Counted from the stretch's first letter, positions 1-8,950 are shown. The stretch: 64,000 nucleotides of DNA from DATJGF01 sp035495315 (GCA_035495315.1 DATJGF010000173.1:47103-111102), one strand, 5' to 3'. Program-made: numbers and translations. Notes: generated from the letters alone by a model not told the origin.

Positions 1-1
1 C

Positions 2-469
2 GAAAGTTTCCAACTTACCCAGGAGGAGGTCGCCAACAAGGTCGGCAAGAGCCGCGCTGTCGTTGCCAATGCCCTCCGTTTACTTAAACTCTCATCCGAA
101 ACTCAAGGGTATCTCCGAGACGGACGCCTTTCGGTCGGCCACGCCAAAGTGATTCTCGGCCTGGTCGACGAACGACTCCAAAAAATGGGCGTTTCAAAGA
201 TCCTTAAAGAGGGCCTTAACGTTCGCCAAACCGAGGCTCTCGTCGCGCACCTCCTGGCCCGCGCCTCCGCACCTGCTGCTAACCCGGCTTTGCCTCAGGC
301 GGCTCCCAAAGACACCCACGTTGCCAACCTGGAAAATCGCATTCGCGAGCGCTTTGGGACTAAAGTCCATCTTCGCTACTCGCACGGTAAAGGAGCGCTG
401 GAAATCGGCTTCTTCAGCGATGCCGAACTCGAGCGCATCTTGCAGATCCTGGGGGTCGGTTCGGATTGA
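2..469 (+). CDS. parB: ParB/Spo0J-family chromosome partition protein, C-terminal part (5' end outside the window)
   Basis: The reading frame is open from the window edge, so the gene starts upstream; an internal ATG at 149 is not the true start. The first visible residues form the ParB helix-turn-helix: an LTQEEVA helix, then VGKSRAVVANALRLLKL, followed by the typical 'LRDGRLSVGHAKVIL' stretch. The last ~50 residues form the usual small C-terminal dimerisation region, with a KVHLRYSHGKGALEIGFFSDAEL-like strand pattern. ParB binds parS sites near the origin, spreads as a CTP-dependent clamp and works with the ParA ATPase in origin segregation. A parA upstream is likely but not visible. No parS site was recognised here. 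The family call is strong; only its N-terminal CTPase half is missing. Confidence 0.93.
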   Translation, partial: ESFQLTQEEVANKVGKSRAVVANALRLLKLSSETQGYLRDGRLSVGHAKVILGLVDERLQKMGVSKILKEGLNVRQTEALVAHLLARASAPAANPALPQAAPKDTHVANLENRIRERFGTKVHLRYSHGKGALEIGFFSDAELERILQILGVGSD

Positions 470-582
470 ATCAATCGGCGACCCAAATATAATGTAAGCC
501 GCGCACAGGGGTGGCCCAAACGCGCAATCACATAAAAACATTACAACTCTGCTTATAAGTAGACTGATCTATCCTTAATCCC

Positions 583-1701
583 ATGACTCCTGCTGAACTG
601 CGCCAACAAACCGCCTCGCAACTCCAGTCTGCTTCCGATCGAGTCCACCAGATGACCGCCTTTATTGGTCTCGACGGTTTCGTCGATGAAATCCTGCACG
701 TAGTGGATAAGCGCGAGAACGCTGAGCGGTTTACCCGGCTACCGACCATCGCCCAGTTGGCGGAGCGCTTAGCGGGCGCTGCCGGCCGCAGCACGAACAT
801 TGAACTCGTCGGCCAGCTGACGAAACTAGGCGGCAACGGCCCAATCATGGCCAATGCCCTGGCCAGTTTCGGATTAAAAGTTACCTACCTTGGCATTCTC
901 GGGTACCCCAATTTGCATCCGGTCTTCGCAGAGTTTGCCACCCGGGCCGAAGTTCATTCCATCGCTGAACCGGGCTACACCGATGCCCTCGAGTTCGAGG
1001 ACGGCAAAATCATGCTCGGCAAACATCAGTCGTTAAAGCAAATGAACTGGGCAAATATCGAAAGCCGCTTTGGCAAAGATAAGTTTGCTAAAAAATTCGG
1101 CAGCGCTGACCTCGTCGGCTTCGTCAACTGGACCATGCTTACTTCCATGAGCGACATCTGGTCCGCCGTGCTGAAGGAAATCTGTCCCGGCATGAAAGGT
1201 GCCCGCCGAAAACTCTTCTTTGATCTCGCAGACCCCGAAAAACGCACCGGTGACGATATCCTCCGGGCACTCGAACTTATTGGACAGTTTCAAAAGCATT
1301 TTGATGTCATCCTCGGTCTAAACGAAAAAGAGAGTTACGAACTCGGGAACAATCTCGGCCTGAAAATCGATGACCGCTCACCCGAGGGACTGCAGAAGCT
1401 CTGCCGCGAAATCCACCTGCGCGTTCCTGTTGATACCATTATCGTCCACCCTACCGCTTATGCCCTGGCCGCGGGCCCCGACGCCGCTGCACTCGTTCAG
1501 GGTCCGTTTACTCCCAAACCCAAAATTACAACCGGTGCCGGAGATCATTTCAACTCAGGGTTCTGCCTGGGGAAACTGCTGGGCTTCTCCACCGAGCGCT
1601 GCCTCCTCACCGGGGTGGCTACCAGCGGCTTTTATGTCCGGACCGCTCAAAGCCCTTCGATCAACGACCTCGTCGACCTATTGCGCAATTGGCCGGTCTA
1701 A
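583..1701 (+). CDS. PfkB/ribokinase-family carbohydrate kinase
   Basis: A 372-aa cytoplasmic kinase of the PfkB superfamily, which transfers ATP phosphate to the hydroxyl of a sugar or nucleoside. The diagnostic second PfkB signature is present near residues 316-330 (TTGAGDHFNSGF; catalytic base Asp321 in the anion-hole motif GAGD). An N-terminal 'GLDGFVDEI' segment and 'KLGGNGPIMANALASFGLKVTYLG' (residues ~82-105) match the substrate-binding and GG(N/D) nucleotide-side elements of the family. The substrate cannot be told from sequence, and the N-terminus is unlike classical ribokinase or fructokinase. It lies 114 bp after parB and 18 bp before the deformylase start, so it may share a transcript with def. 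Confidence 0.88.
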   Translation: MTPAELRQQTASQLQSASDRVHQMTAFIGLDGFVDEILHVVDKRENAERFTRLPTIAQLAERLAGAAGRSTNIELVGQLTKLGGNGPIMANALASFGLKVTYLGILGYPNLHPVFAEFATRAEVHSIAEPGYTDALEFEDGKIMLGKHQSLKQMNWANIESRFGKDKFAKKFGSADLVGFVNWTMLTSMSDIWSAVLKEICPGMKGARRKLFFDLADPEKRTGDDILRALELIGQFQKHFDVILGLNEKESYELGNNLGLKIDDRSPEGLQKLCREIHLRVPVDTIIVHPTAYALAAGPDAAALVQGPFTPKPKITTGAGDHFNSGFCLGKLLGFSTERCLLTGVATSGFYVRTAQSPSINDLVDLLRNWPV

Positions 1702-1719
1702 AGAAAATTGCTGAGTAGC

Positions 1720-2268
1720 ATGATACTTACGATCGTTAAGTATGGAGCCCCGGTGCTGCGCCAAAAGGGGGGCCGCATCGAATCCGTGACGCCGACCGTC
1801 ACGAAGCTAATCTCAGATATGTTCGAGACGATGTACGCCTATAAAGGAGTAGGTCTCGCAGCCCAACAAGTCGGTGTCCCGATCCAATTGACCGTTATTG
1901 ATGTACGGGGCGTAACCGATCGCCCCTCCTCCCTCGAGCTCGATGGCCAACCCGCCGACATCCATGCCTTCATGCCTCTGGTCTTAATCAACCCCGAGAT
2001 CACTCCTGTCGGAAAAATGGTTGCCGGCCCCGAAGGTTGCCTCAGCTTTCCCGAAATCTTCGCCGATATTGAGCGACCCGACATCGTGGACGTCAAAGCA
2101 CTAAACGCCCAGGGCCAACCAATTAAGTTCCGTTGCGGCGGACTCCTTGCCCGGGCGGTTCAGCACGAAACCGATCATCTCCACGGCATCCTCTTTATCG
2201 ACCGAATGGATAAGCGTACGAAGGAAGAACTCCGCTCGGAACTGGAGCAGCTAAGAAAATGTGGCTAG
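1720..2268 (+). CDS. def: Peptide deformylase
   Basis: A 182-aa protein that removes the formyl group from the initiator methionine of new proteins. All three deformylase motifs are visible: GVGLAAQQVG (motif 1), EGCLSFP (motif 2, metal-binding Cys) and QHETDHLHG (motif 3, HExxH with two metal-ligand His and the catalytic Glu). The length is normal for type 1 enzymes, with a modest insert between motifs 1 and 2 (the RPSSLELDGQPAD segment). A TTG at 1708 would add four residues; the ATG at 1720 is preferred because MILTIVKYGAPVLR is the typical enzyme N-terminus. It starts 18 bp after the PfkB kinase stop. Confidence 0.96.
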   Translation: MILTIVKYGAPVLRQKGGRIESVTPTVTKLISDMFETMYAYKGVGLAAQQVGVPIQLTVIDVRGVTDRPSSLELDGQPADIHAFMPLVLINPEITPVGKMVAGPEGCLSFPEIFADIERPDIVDVKALNAQGQPIKFRCGGLLARAVQHETDHLHGILFIDRMDKRTKEELRSELEQLRKCG

Positions 2269-2362
2269 AGCCTTGTCGCTCACTTTGTCTGATCGCCTTG
2301 TCTCCTCACTTTGTCGGACCAGCGCGCCCCCTTTTGGCTCAACTTCTGCTCTTTCAAGTTCC

Positions 2363-2533
2363 ATGAAGCGTGCATCTTTCAAGCTCCAATCCGTTCGCGG
2401 CGGCTGGATCCGTACCACGTTGGCCCCCATCAATGACAAGCATCAATCGACCTTCGGGGTATCCGACGCATTGATGTTGACCGCGGTGGTAGCTCTCGTC
2501 ATTACGGTCGCCCGTCTCTGCCTGGCTCATTGA
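2363..2533 (+). CDS. Possible small single-span membrane protein
   Basis: The 344-bp gap between def and purN holds a 56-codon frame starting ATG at 2363. The frame is open further upstream to a GTG at 2261 that overlaps the def stop. The predicted peptide has a basic N-terminus followed by a hydrophobic C-terminal segment (ALMLTAVVALVITVARLC), which could be one membrane helix. There is no recognisable family and no good ribosome-binding site. The upstream 2275-2325 stretch has two copies of a TCACTTTGTCnGA motif, which looks more like spacer than coding DNA. The call is weak; the alternative is that the gap is non-coding. Confidence 0.25.
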   Translation: MKRASFKLQSVRGGWIRTTLAPINDKHQSTFGVSDALMLTAVVALVITVARLCLAH

Positions 2534-2612
2534 GCCTCCTCTCTCCGGCCAAAGCCGTTTTCCTCAACGGCTCACACTGTCCCAATTCTAGGCATTCCCT
2601 CTTCGGCTGACC

Positions 2613-3242
2613 TTATTTCTTTGTTTTCCATATAGCCCGCCGACCCTCAATCATCACGTCTCCGCGAGCAATTGCAGCCAGGCACCTCGGATAAAGTTCA
2701 TGCTCTGCTGCGTGAATGCGTTGGTGCAAAGTCTCCGGCGTATCATCATCCAACACCGCAACGGCCTGCTGGCCGATGATCGGTCCAGAATCAACTCCCG
2801 CGTCGACCAAATGGACGGTGCAACCAGTCACTTTCACCCCATGATCGAAGGCTTGTTTCCAGGCTTGCAGCCCGGGAAATGAAGGCAGCAACGAAGGATG
2901 AACGTTGATAATCCGTCCTTCAAAACTGCTCAAAAAATCCCCCTTCAGCACTCTCATAAATCCTGCCAACGCGATCCAATTCACCCGCGCCTCGCGCAAG
3001 GCGGCCACATAGGCGCGTTCGGCTTCATCCTCCAGTTTCGTTCGGAATTTCCCAGGCGCGATGAAATGCGCCGCGATATTGTGGCGTCGAGCTCGCGCCA
3101 GAATTCCCGCATCGACAACATCACTGATTACCACCGCAATCCTCGCCGGCACCAGACCAGACGCACACGCCTCGGCTATGGCTTCAAAATTAGACCCAGC
3201 CCCTGACCCCAGCACCCCGATTCGAAATTCTGGCTCGCTCAT
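2613..3242 (-). CDS. purN: Phosphoribosylglycinamide formyltransferase (GAR transformylase)
   Basis: A 209-aa cytosolic enzyme of purine synthesis that transfers the formyl group of 10-formyl-THF to GAR. Visible motifs are the N-terminal phosphate loop GSGAGSNFEAI, the catalytic NVHPSLLPSFPG block (Asn-His of the active site) and the DAGVDSGPII loop holding the catalytic Asp. The ATG at 3242 (MSEPEFRIGVLGSG) is preferred; an in-frame ATG at 3266 would add eight unconserved residues. It runs convergent to def and is not next to other pur genes. Confidence 0.95.
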   Translation of the reverse strand: MSEPEFRIGVLGSGAGSNFEAIAEACASGLVPARIAVVISDVVDAGILARARRHNIAAHFIAPGKFRTKLEDEAERAYVAALREARVNWIALAGFMRVLKGDFLSSFEGRIINVHPSLLPSFPGLQAWKQAFDHGVKVTGCTVHLVDAGVDSGPIIGQQAVAVLDDDTPETLHQRIHAAEHELYPRCLAAIARGDVMIEGRRAIWKTKK

Positions 3243-3347
3243 TCCGGTCAGTGATACCGGCGCCAACCTCTAATTCTCAAGCCTAAACCATTCGCTGCTT
3301 GACACTCCCAGCCTCTCTCGTTGTGATAAGCGCGTCATCCATACGAT

Positions 3348-5477
3348 GTGACGACCAAAACGCTGTTTGTCTCTAGCCACAGAAATATCCGCCGCCCTAG
3401 TCTTCACCTCGTCCACTGCGCCGGCCTTACCCTGATATGGCTTTCCATCGCGCCGGCCGAAACGATCCGGATCGCCAGCTGGAACCTGGCCTCATCACCG
3501 AATTCGCCCACTGTCGCCGACATTGCGATGGTCGCAGGCACCCTGGCCAGGCTCGACCCCGATGTCATCCTTCTCCAACGAGTGAGAGATTCGAACTTCT
3601 GTGCGCAGGTCGCAACAGCGCTCAAGCCTGCTGAATACACCCTCCTGACCGCCTCTTCGTTCGGTGCCACGCCCAATCGCCCTCTCGATAACCAGCAACT
3701 CGCCGAATTTCAGCGCAAAAAACAAATCCTGGAAGGCCAGATTGAAAAAGCGAAGCTCGACCTGCAGAGTGCCCAAACCGATCTGCTCACAAATCGTGAC
3801 TCACTTGGCAATCTCGCCCGGGAACTAGCCGGCATTGACCCCACCAATTCGCCCGAAGTCGCCCCTCAACATCCCGAAGAATATCGATCGCTGGCAGTGC
3901 AAATTGAAACACTAGGCGAGCAGGAACGCGAACTCCGTCGCCGCGGCTACAAGGAGACTCATCCCCTGATCCAAAACGTTCGCGGACAATTACGCACGTT
4001 TTCCACTCGCAGGGCCGAAATGGACCGGGATTTCCCCACGTTGAAATTCATCGTCATCGGAACAAACGCTCCGGATTGGACCATCGCATCCCACATTTCC
4101 GATTATCAGCGACTCAGGGCCCGCGCAAACTCCGTTCAGAAAACAACAAATGAGCTCGAGACTCGCTGGGCTGACCTCGTCCAGGCCCATGCTGCCCTCG
4201 AGAAGAATTCGACGGGCGAGCCTGCTATTCAGCCTTCGCAAATCGCAATTCTGGCAAAGAAATCCGCCTATTTTTCGTCTGTCGACGCCTGGGCAGAGCA
4301 CAAGGATCAAGGTTTTGTGTTTTCAGCCGTGCAACACGGCCAGCGGCGGATTGGTTTCTTCTCCGTTGAATTTCCCAACCAACTCCAAGCTACCGGCGCA
4401 GTGCAGCAACTGGTTGGGAAAATAAACTCAATCAGAAGATGGGAACATGACCCCCTGGGGACGCTCATCTTAGCCTGCAGTTTCGATGGCAATTCCAATC
4501 CGTCTCGACAAACCGGATCAGCTCAGGGCCTATCGTTGCTGGCGCGCGCCGGTTTTTCAGATGGGCTTAGCGACCTCGCAGACATAGAATCCCGGGGGCT
4601 CCTGGACAAGGCCCGCTCAAAACCTGCCGTTTCAGATTACATACTCGTCGAATCCACTGGGCTGCCGCTCAACCCACAGGCAATCACTCAGCCCGACATC
4701 GAGCACCCATTGTTGCTCTGCGATTTGGAATTGGACCCGGTCAGAGTCGCCGCTGGCCGGCTCTCACGTGTTGAGGCCCAAACCAGCAAAGACCTAAACC
4801 AGCTTTCTTGGCTAAATGTACCTACGTGGTGGGCCGCGGTCTTGGCCTCGGTTCTGTTTGTGTTCGGAACCATCTGGCTCTTGGCGAAAGAACGCAGTCG
4901 GCGCACTCGCCGATCGCCACGCTTGCTCCACGAGGCCAGGAATGCCGGCACCACGCCCTCGGGCTACACCGTGATCGTAACACCGCTCTCCATTACCGGC
5001 TCAGCCCCTGATTCGCCGCCCGCACTCCCGTCGGCCATGCCCCTCGTTCACCTCGAAACTCCCAGCGCACGCCAAACCCAATCGGCCACCTGGGAACAGA
5101 GGGCCTTGGCAGCAGAAGCGCAGGCAAAGCACGCGCAGACAATCATCCAGCAAGGTCTGCTCCCCGACCTCGGCCGCTGGCTAAAACAAAAATTCTTGCG
5201 CAAACTCCTGGTCCACCGCAGCCAATTGTTGGCCGCCCAGGAAGAGGCCACCCGAAAAGTTATGGCCGTCGATGCGCGACTCACCAAACTCGAGCTCCAG
5301 ATTCAGCAACAGACCCAAAGCTACATGCGCCGAATTGAAGAACTGACCGCCGAACTGCTCGCAGCCAAAGAAGAAAATCGCGAGCTCATCCGATCCAAGA
5401 TCGCCCAGGTGAAAATCGAAATGGAAGCCGCCCGGAAAAAAATCCTCGAACAGCAATCCAGCAGCGGGCGAACGTAA
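3348..5477 (+). CDS. Membrane protein with a degenerate endonuclease/exonuclease/phosphatase-like domain interrupted by coiled coil
   Basis: A 709-aa protein read from a GTG start. An N-terminal hydrophobic stretch (residues ~22-37) is a signal or anchor. It is followed by IRIASWNLASS and LDPDVILLQRV (~69-79), which match the first two strands of the EEP (DNase I-like) fold. A long charged helical insert follows (~115-300), including a segment that reads like the 'YKETHPLIQNVRGQL' element of Wzz/GumC chain-length proteins. The second EEP half is recognisable as GTLILACSFDGN and a final EHPLLLCDLEL. The catalytic Glu, Asp and terminal SDH positions are substituted, so an enzyme is doubtful. 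A transmembrane helix (~493-512) and a C-terminal coiled coil (~590-700) complete it. No family name is certain. It is a single gene between purN and the epimerase. Confidence 0.6.
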   Translation: MTTKTLFVSSHRNIRRPSLHLVHCAGLTLIWLSIAPAETIRIASWNLASSPNSPTVADIAMVAGTLARLDPDVILLQRVRDSNFCAQVATALKPAEYTLLTASSFGATPNRPLDNQQLAEFQRKKQILEGQIEKAKLDLQSAQTDLLTNRDSLGNLARELAGIDPTNSPEVAPQHPEEYRSLAVQIETLGEQERELRRRGYKETHPLIQNVRGQLRTFSTRRAEMDRDFPTLKFIVIGTNAPDWTIASHISDYQRLRARANSVQKTTNELETRWADLVQAHAALEKNSTGEPAIQPSQIAILAKKSAYFSSVDAWAEHKDQGFVFSAVQHGQRRIGFFSVEFPNQLQATGAVQQLVGKINSIRRWEHDPLGTLILACSFDGNSNPSRQTGSAQGLSLLARAGFSDGLSDLADIESRGLLDKARSKPAVSDYILVESTGLPLNPQAITQPDIEHPLLLCDLELDPVRVAAGRLSRVEAQTSKDLNQLSWLNVPTWWAAVLASVLFVFGTIWLLAKERSRRTRRSPRLLHEARNAGTTPSGYTVIVTPLSITGSAPDSPPALPSAMPLVHLETPSARQTQSATWEQRALAAEAQAKHAQTIIQQGLLPDLGRWLKQKFLRKLLVHRSQLLAAQEEATRKVMAVDARLTKLELQIQQQTQSYMRRIEELTAELLAAKEENRELIRSKIAQVKIEMEAARKKILEQQSSSGRT

Positions 5478-5977
5478 CCAATGTAGGAGCCGACGTGTAA
5501 GGAGGCTTTGATTTTTCGGAAGGCCAATCTCCCACGAGGCCCCAAAAGAATGCTTTTTAGTCACAGGCGCCTCGCGAGTTCGGCCTTCCAATCAACTTCG
5601 ACCGCCTGGCGAGAGCAGCTCTACGTGCGACAGGACTCAACCTGACGAGGGCCCTTCCCTCTCCCCTTCATAAAGAGAGGGAAGGGTGAGAATTCCCCGA
5701 AAGGACTTTCGCGCTTTGAACCCATGAACCAGGGACGGCCTCGGGGTTCCTCTCCCACTCCTCCCCCCCGCATGAGTGGGCTGGGGAGAGGTGGCCTTTT
5801 CACATTGCGGCTCATGGTTGAGGAGTCGCATCTGGATGTCAATTTAGCCCACGATTTCAAATACCCGGGCGTTTCAGCACAACGCACAACCCCTCACCGC
5901 GGCTCTTACAATTCCAAACCAGGTTTTTAGTTTAGGCTCGCGCGCCGACAACCCGATTGCCATCTTAATACGACGTT
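5478..5977. repeat. Intergenic region with REP-like GC hairpins and a dispersed 'GCCGACGTG' motif
   Basis: No supportable gene was seen here. At 5483-5497 lies GTAGGAGCCGACGTG, also found with one change at 8432-8446. A perfect 12-bp inverted repeat (CCCTTCCCTCTC at 5652-5663, complement at 5675-5686, 11-nt loop) is followed by an imperfect second hairpin (CCTCTCCCACTC at 5749-5760 with its complement ending at 5791). The same C-rich/G-rich hairpin type recurs at 7081-7106 and 8507-8541, so this is a repeated extragenic palindrome family. The hairpins could also act as RNA-level terminators, but none has a clear U tract. Confidence 0.6.
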
Positions 5978-7021
5978 ATGGAACAGAAGCGATTGATCGA
6001 GAAAGACCCACCCTTAAAAAAAGACGATTTGATAGTCATCGGCGGAGCGGGTGGCTTCATTGGCGGCTCACTCGCTCGTTATTTCCATGATAAAGGCTTC
6101 ATGCGCATTCGCGCAGTCGACAAAAAGCCCCTCCCGGAGTGGTACCAACGCGTGCCAGGTGTGGAATGCCTGACCATGGACCTCAGCGAGGAGCAAAACT
6201 GCCGCCGCGCCTGCGAAAATGCCGTCGAGGTCTATAACCTCGCCGCGGATATGGGCGGCATGGGATTCATTGAGCGTTTTCGCGTCGAATGCTTGCGCAG
6301 CATTCTGATCAACACCCACATGATTGAATCCGCTTACCGCGCCGGTGCCCGCCGCTATTTCTTCTCCTCGTCAGCCTGTGCCTACAACACCCAGCTCCAA
6401 CAAGACCCAAATGTCCGCGCCCTGAAAGAATCCGACGCCTACCCTGCTATGGCCGAGCGCGGCTACGGTTGGGAAAAGTTGATGTCGGAAATGTTCTGCC
6501 AGGAATATTGGGCTGAACGCGGCCTCAAAACCGCCATCGCTCGCTTTCATAACGTCTACGGACCCAATGGCACCTGGGCCGGCGGCCGCGAAAAAGCTCC
6601 GGCCGCGATTTGCCGAAAAGTCATTGAAGCAATTGACTGCGGAAAGCACACCATCACGATCTGGGGCGATGGCCATCAGACCCGGAGTTTCATGTATATC
6701 GACGACTGCACCAAAGGCATCGATATGATCATGCATTGCGACGAACTGATTGCCACCCCGATTAATCTCGGCTCCAGCGAGCTGGTTTCCATTAATGACC
6801 TCGTATCGAAAGCGGAAAAGATCGCCGGCATCAAACTTACACGACAGTACGACCTCAAAGCCCCCCGCGGCGTCGCCGGTCGCAACAGTGATAACACTTT
6901 CATTCGGTCCATCCTTGATTGGGAGCCAAATACTCCGCTGGATAAAGGACTCCGCGCCACCTACAAGTGGATCGAAGAACAGTACCGCGCCCGCAAAAAA
7001 GGCCGCCGCGTCGTTGAGTAG
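5978..7021 (+). CDS. GDP-mannose 3,5-epimerase-like NAD-dependent sugar-nucleotide epimerase
   Basis: A 347-aa short-chain dehydrogenase (extended SDR). It has an N-terminal NAD loop GGAGGFIGGSLA (~23-34), the SSACAYN serine motif and a YGWEK catalytic Tyr/Lys pair. Several stretches closely follow the plant GDP-mannose 3,5-epimerase pattern: LAADMGGMGFI, RFHNVYGPNGTWAGGREKAPAA and GDGHQTRSFMYIDDC. Family knowledge predicts conversion of GDP-D-mannose to GDP-L-galactose or GDP-L-gulose for polysaccharide or glycolipid synthesis. The exact substrate is inferred from motif resemblance; a related NDP-sugar epimerase is possible. It is followed by a REP-like hairpin and convergent galK, so it appears monocistronic. 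Confidence 0.82.
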   Translation: MEQKRLIEKDPPLKKDDLIVIGGAGGFIGGSLARYFHDKGFMRIRAVDKKPLPEWYQRVPGVECLTMDLSEEQNCRRACENAVEVYNLAADMGGMGFIERFRVECLRSILINTHMIESAYRAGARRYFFSSSACAYNTQLQQDPNVRALKESDAYPAMAERGYGWEKLMSEMFCQEYWAERGLKTAIARFHNVYGPNGTWAGGREKAPAAICRKVIEAIDCGKHTITIWGDGHQTRSFMYIDDCTKGIDMIMHCDELIATPINLGSSELVSINDLVSKAEKIAGIKLTRQYDLKAPRGVAGRNSDNTFIRSILDWEPNTPLDKGLRATYKWIEEQYRARKKGRRVVE

Positions 7022-7080
7022 CGTACAGGCCTAATGGGAACCCCGAAGAATTCCAATAGGCCCATCCAAGCCCTGGGTCT

Positions 7081-7119
7081 CCCTCTCCCCTTCCAAGGGG
7101 AGAGGGTCGGGGTGAGGGG
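7081..7119. repeat. REP-like palindrome, possible bidirectional terminator
   Basis: A 10-bp perfect stem, CCCTCTCCCC at 7081-7090 pairing with 7097-7106 across a 6-nt loop, is followed by a TCGGGGTGAGGGG tail. This is the same family as the hairpins near 5652 and 8507. It sits between the convergent epimerase (ends 7021) and galK (ends 7199), where it could stop transcription from both sides, although no run of T follows. Confidence 0.6.
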
Positions 7120-7198
7120 TTTGCTGGCTCGCAATCAGTAGCCTGCAACGTGAGTTACTCCGTCGAGCGGAGGAGGCCACATTTTTTCTGAAACTGCT

Positions 7199-8374
7199 CT
7201 AGCGCTTCAGAATCGTCGCTCCCGCCGCAGGTCGCGAGACAAACAGGGTCGCCTTGACCCCGGTTCGCTTCTGGTATTCCGTTTCGATGTGCTTCGAAAT
7301 CGCCCCCACCTGCTGGCTTTGCACCAGCGCCACCGTGCAGCCTCCGAAACCGCCCCCCGTCATGCGGCACCCAAAGACCCCACCCGAAATCCCGATCGCC
7401 CGCGCGATTTCAACCACGACGTCGAGTTCGCGGCAGCTCACTTCATAATCATCCCGCAATGAGGCATGGCTCGCATACATAAGCTGCCCAACCGTCGGCC
7501 AATTTGACGCCCGTACCCCTTCGGCGGCATGCAGCGTGCGTTCAATCTCCCCAATGACGTGGCGTGCCCGACGATAAACGACATCACTCATTTTGCCTCG
7601 TGCCTTTTCCAGCCCTTCGGCGTCTGCATCGCGCAGCGAGGCCACTCCCATTACCCGAGCCGCTTCTTCGCACTCGGCCCGGCGCCTGGCATATTCGCCA
7701 CCGGTCAGCTCGTGCTTCACATTGGTATTGGTAATCAATAACTCGACCGATCGATCGCTCATCGGCACCAGCTCCGTTTCCCGTGAGCGGCAATCCAGCA
7801 GCAGAATATGGTCTTTCCGGCCCATCACCGAAATAAACTGGTCCATTATCCCGCACGGCATGCCGGCGAACTCATGCTCCGCTTTCTGGCACAACAGCGC
7901 CTTTTCGACCGGGTCCAGCTCCTGGCCGGTAATGGCTTCAAGCAACGTCGCCGTTGATACTTCCAGTGCCGCGCTGCTGGACAATCCTCCACCGACTGGA
8001 ACGGTCGAATTGACCAGCGCCACGAAACCCGGCAAGCGGACCCCGCGGCTCACAAAACCCGCGATTACCCCTAGCGGATAATTAAACCAAGTGCCTTTTG
8101 GTTCCGGTTTCAGCGGTTTATTGGGGTCAACGACGGCAGGCCGCTTCTCGACTACCGAGCGAATCTCGATCCCTCGCTGTTCTCCTGATAGGGGTGCAGC
8201 GGCAATCACTGTGTAACGGTCAATCGCCATCGGAAATACATACCCATCGTTGTAATCGGTATGTTCCCCAATGATATTCACCCGTCCGGGCGCAGCGGCC
8301 AGCCAAAGCGGCTGCCGACCGTAGGCCTTTTCAAACTGCTCCGAAACAAAATCGCCAAGGTCCTTAAGTGTCAT
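7199..8374 (-). CDS. galK: Galactokinase
   Basis: A 391-aa GHMP-family kinase that phosphorylates alpha-D-galactose at C1, the first committed step of the Leloir pathway. Visible are the galactokinase signature APGRVNIIGEHTDYNDG near the N-terminus, the GHMP ATP-binding loop VGGGLSSSAALEVS, and the C-terminal motif MTGGGFGGC. The ATG at 8374 (MTLKDLGDFV) is preferred over one at 8395. It lies downstream of the SSS symporter and a small membrane protein on the same strand, separated from them by 356 bp that contain a REP-like hairpin. It may therefore have its own promoter. No galT, galE or galM is seen in the window. Confidence 0.95.
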   Translation of the reverse strand: MTLKDLGDFVSEQFEKAYGRQPLWLAAAPGRVNIIGEHTDYNDGYVFPMAIDRYTVIAAAPLSGEQRGIEIRSVVEKRPAVVDPNKPLKPEPKGTWFNYPLGVIAGFVSRGVRLPGFVALVNSTVPVGGGLSSSAALEVSTATLLEAITGQELDPVEKALLCQKAEHEFAGMPCGIMDQFISVMGRKDHILLLDCRSRETELVPMSDRSVELLITNTNVKHELTGGEYARRRAECEEAARVMGVASLRDADAEGLEKARGKMSDVVYRRARHVIGEIERTLHAAEGVRASNWPTVGQLMYASHASLRDDYEVSCRELDVVVEIARAIGISGGVFGCRMTGGGFGGCTVALVQSQQVGAISKHIETEYQKRTGVKATLFVSRPAAGATILKR

Positions 8375-8730
8375 TGGACATAAAACTTGCCACAAAATCG
8401 CCCTAAGAGCGTCTTGAAAATCGCTTTCCTGGTAGGCGCCGACGTGAGGAGACTCAGATCCTCAAAAGAGACAGCATAAGGCCAACGAACTCGCGACGGA
8501 GTTTCTCCCTCTCCTCCTCTGGAATCCTCTGGAGGAGAGGGCCGGGGAGAGGAGGCTTTGTTGTCCCAGCGAGCGTTCATTGGCAGGCTAGAATATTCTG
8601 GCGTTTCACAATAAATCAGAGCTTCCTCATCACTGTCGTGTGCATGCCGCGTTTCCTCCGCTCTCTCGATTTCAGAGAGCGGGATTGGAAATGCAACCCT
8701 CATCTCTGGGTCCGAATGTCTTGCCGCCGC
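8375..8730. repeat. 356-bp intergenic region with a REP-like hairpin
   Basis: The gap between galK and the 68-aa membrane protein holds GTAGGCGCCGACGTG (8432-8446), a near copy of the motif at 5483. It also holds an 11-bp perfect stem (CCCTCTCCTCC at 8507-8517 with its complement at 8531-8541). The loop repeats CTCTGGA. No gene is supportable on either strand; the frames through it are short and carry the palindrome. Confidence 0.55.
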
Positions 8731-8937
8731 CTACTTCTGCTTCTTGCCGGCACGCCACGCCAGGGTGAGCATAAACCCGCCAAACAGCAGCAGCACCAGC
8801 CCCCACGTCAGGTTAATGTTGATTCCCAGCGAATGCGTTTCGTAGATGGTTTTGTCCGATAGCGCCCCGAACACCACAAGCATCAGGCCAAACAAGCTGA
8901 ACATTATGCCGATCGGAATTCGCAAATCAAAATTCAT
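8731..8937 (-). CDS. Small two-helix membrane protein next to the symporter
   Basis: A 68-aa protein with two hydrophobic segments (about residues 8-26 and 43-61) and a basic tail ending WRAGKKQK. It begins 13 bp after the stop of the SSS-family symporter on the same strand, so co-transcription is very likely. No family was recognised. Its position and size suggest an accessory subunit of, or a stability factor for, the symporter, but this is inference. The ATG at 8937 follows a short gap with no strong Shine-Dalgarno. Confidence 0.7.
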   Translation of the reverse strand: MNFDLRIPIGIMFSLFGLMLVVFGALSDKTIYETHSLGININLTWGLVLLLFGGFMLTLAWRAGKKQK

Positions 8938-8950
8938 AGGCTTGTCAGAG

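Noticed and set aside
5621..5887. Minus-strand frame through the gap before the epimerase
   Set aside because: It is a translation of the GC-rich hairpins; no family, start or codon pattern supports it.
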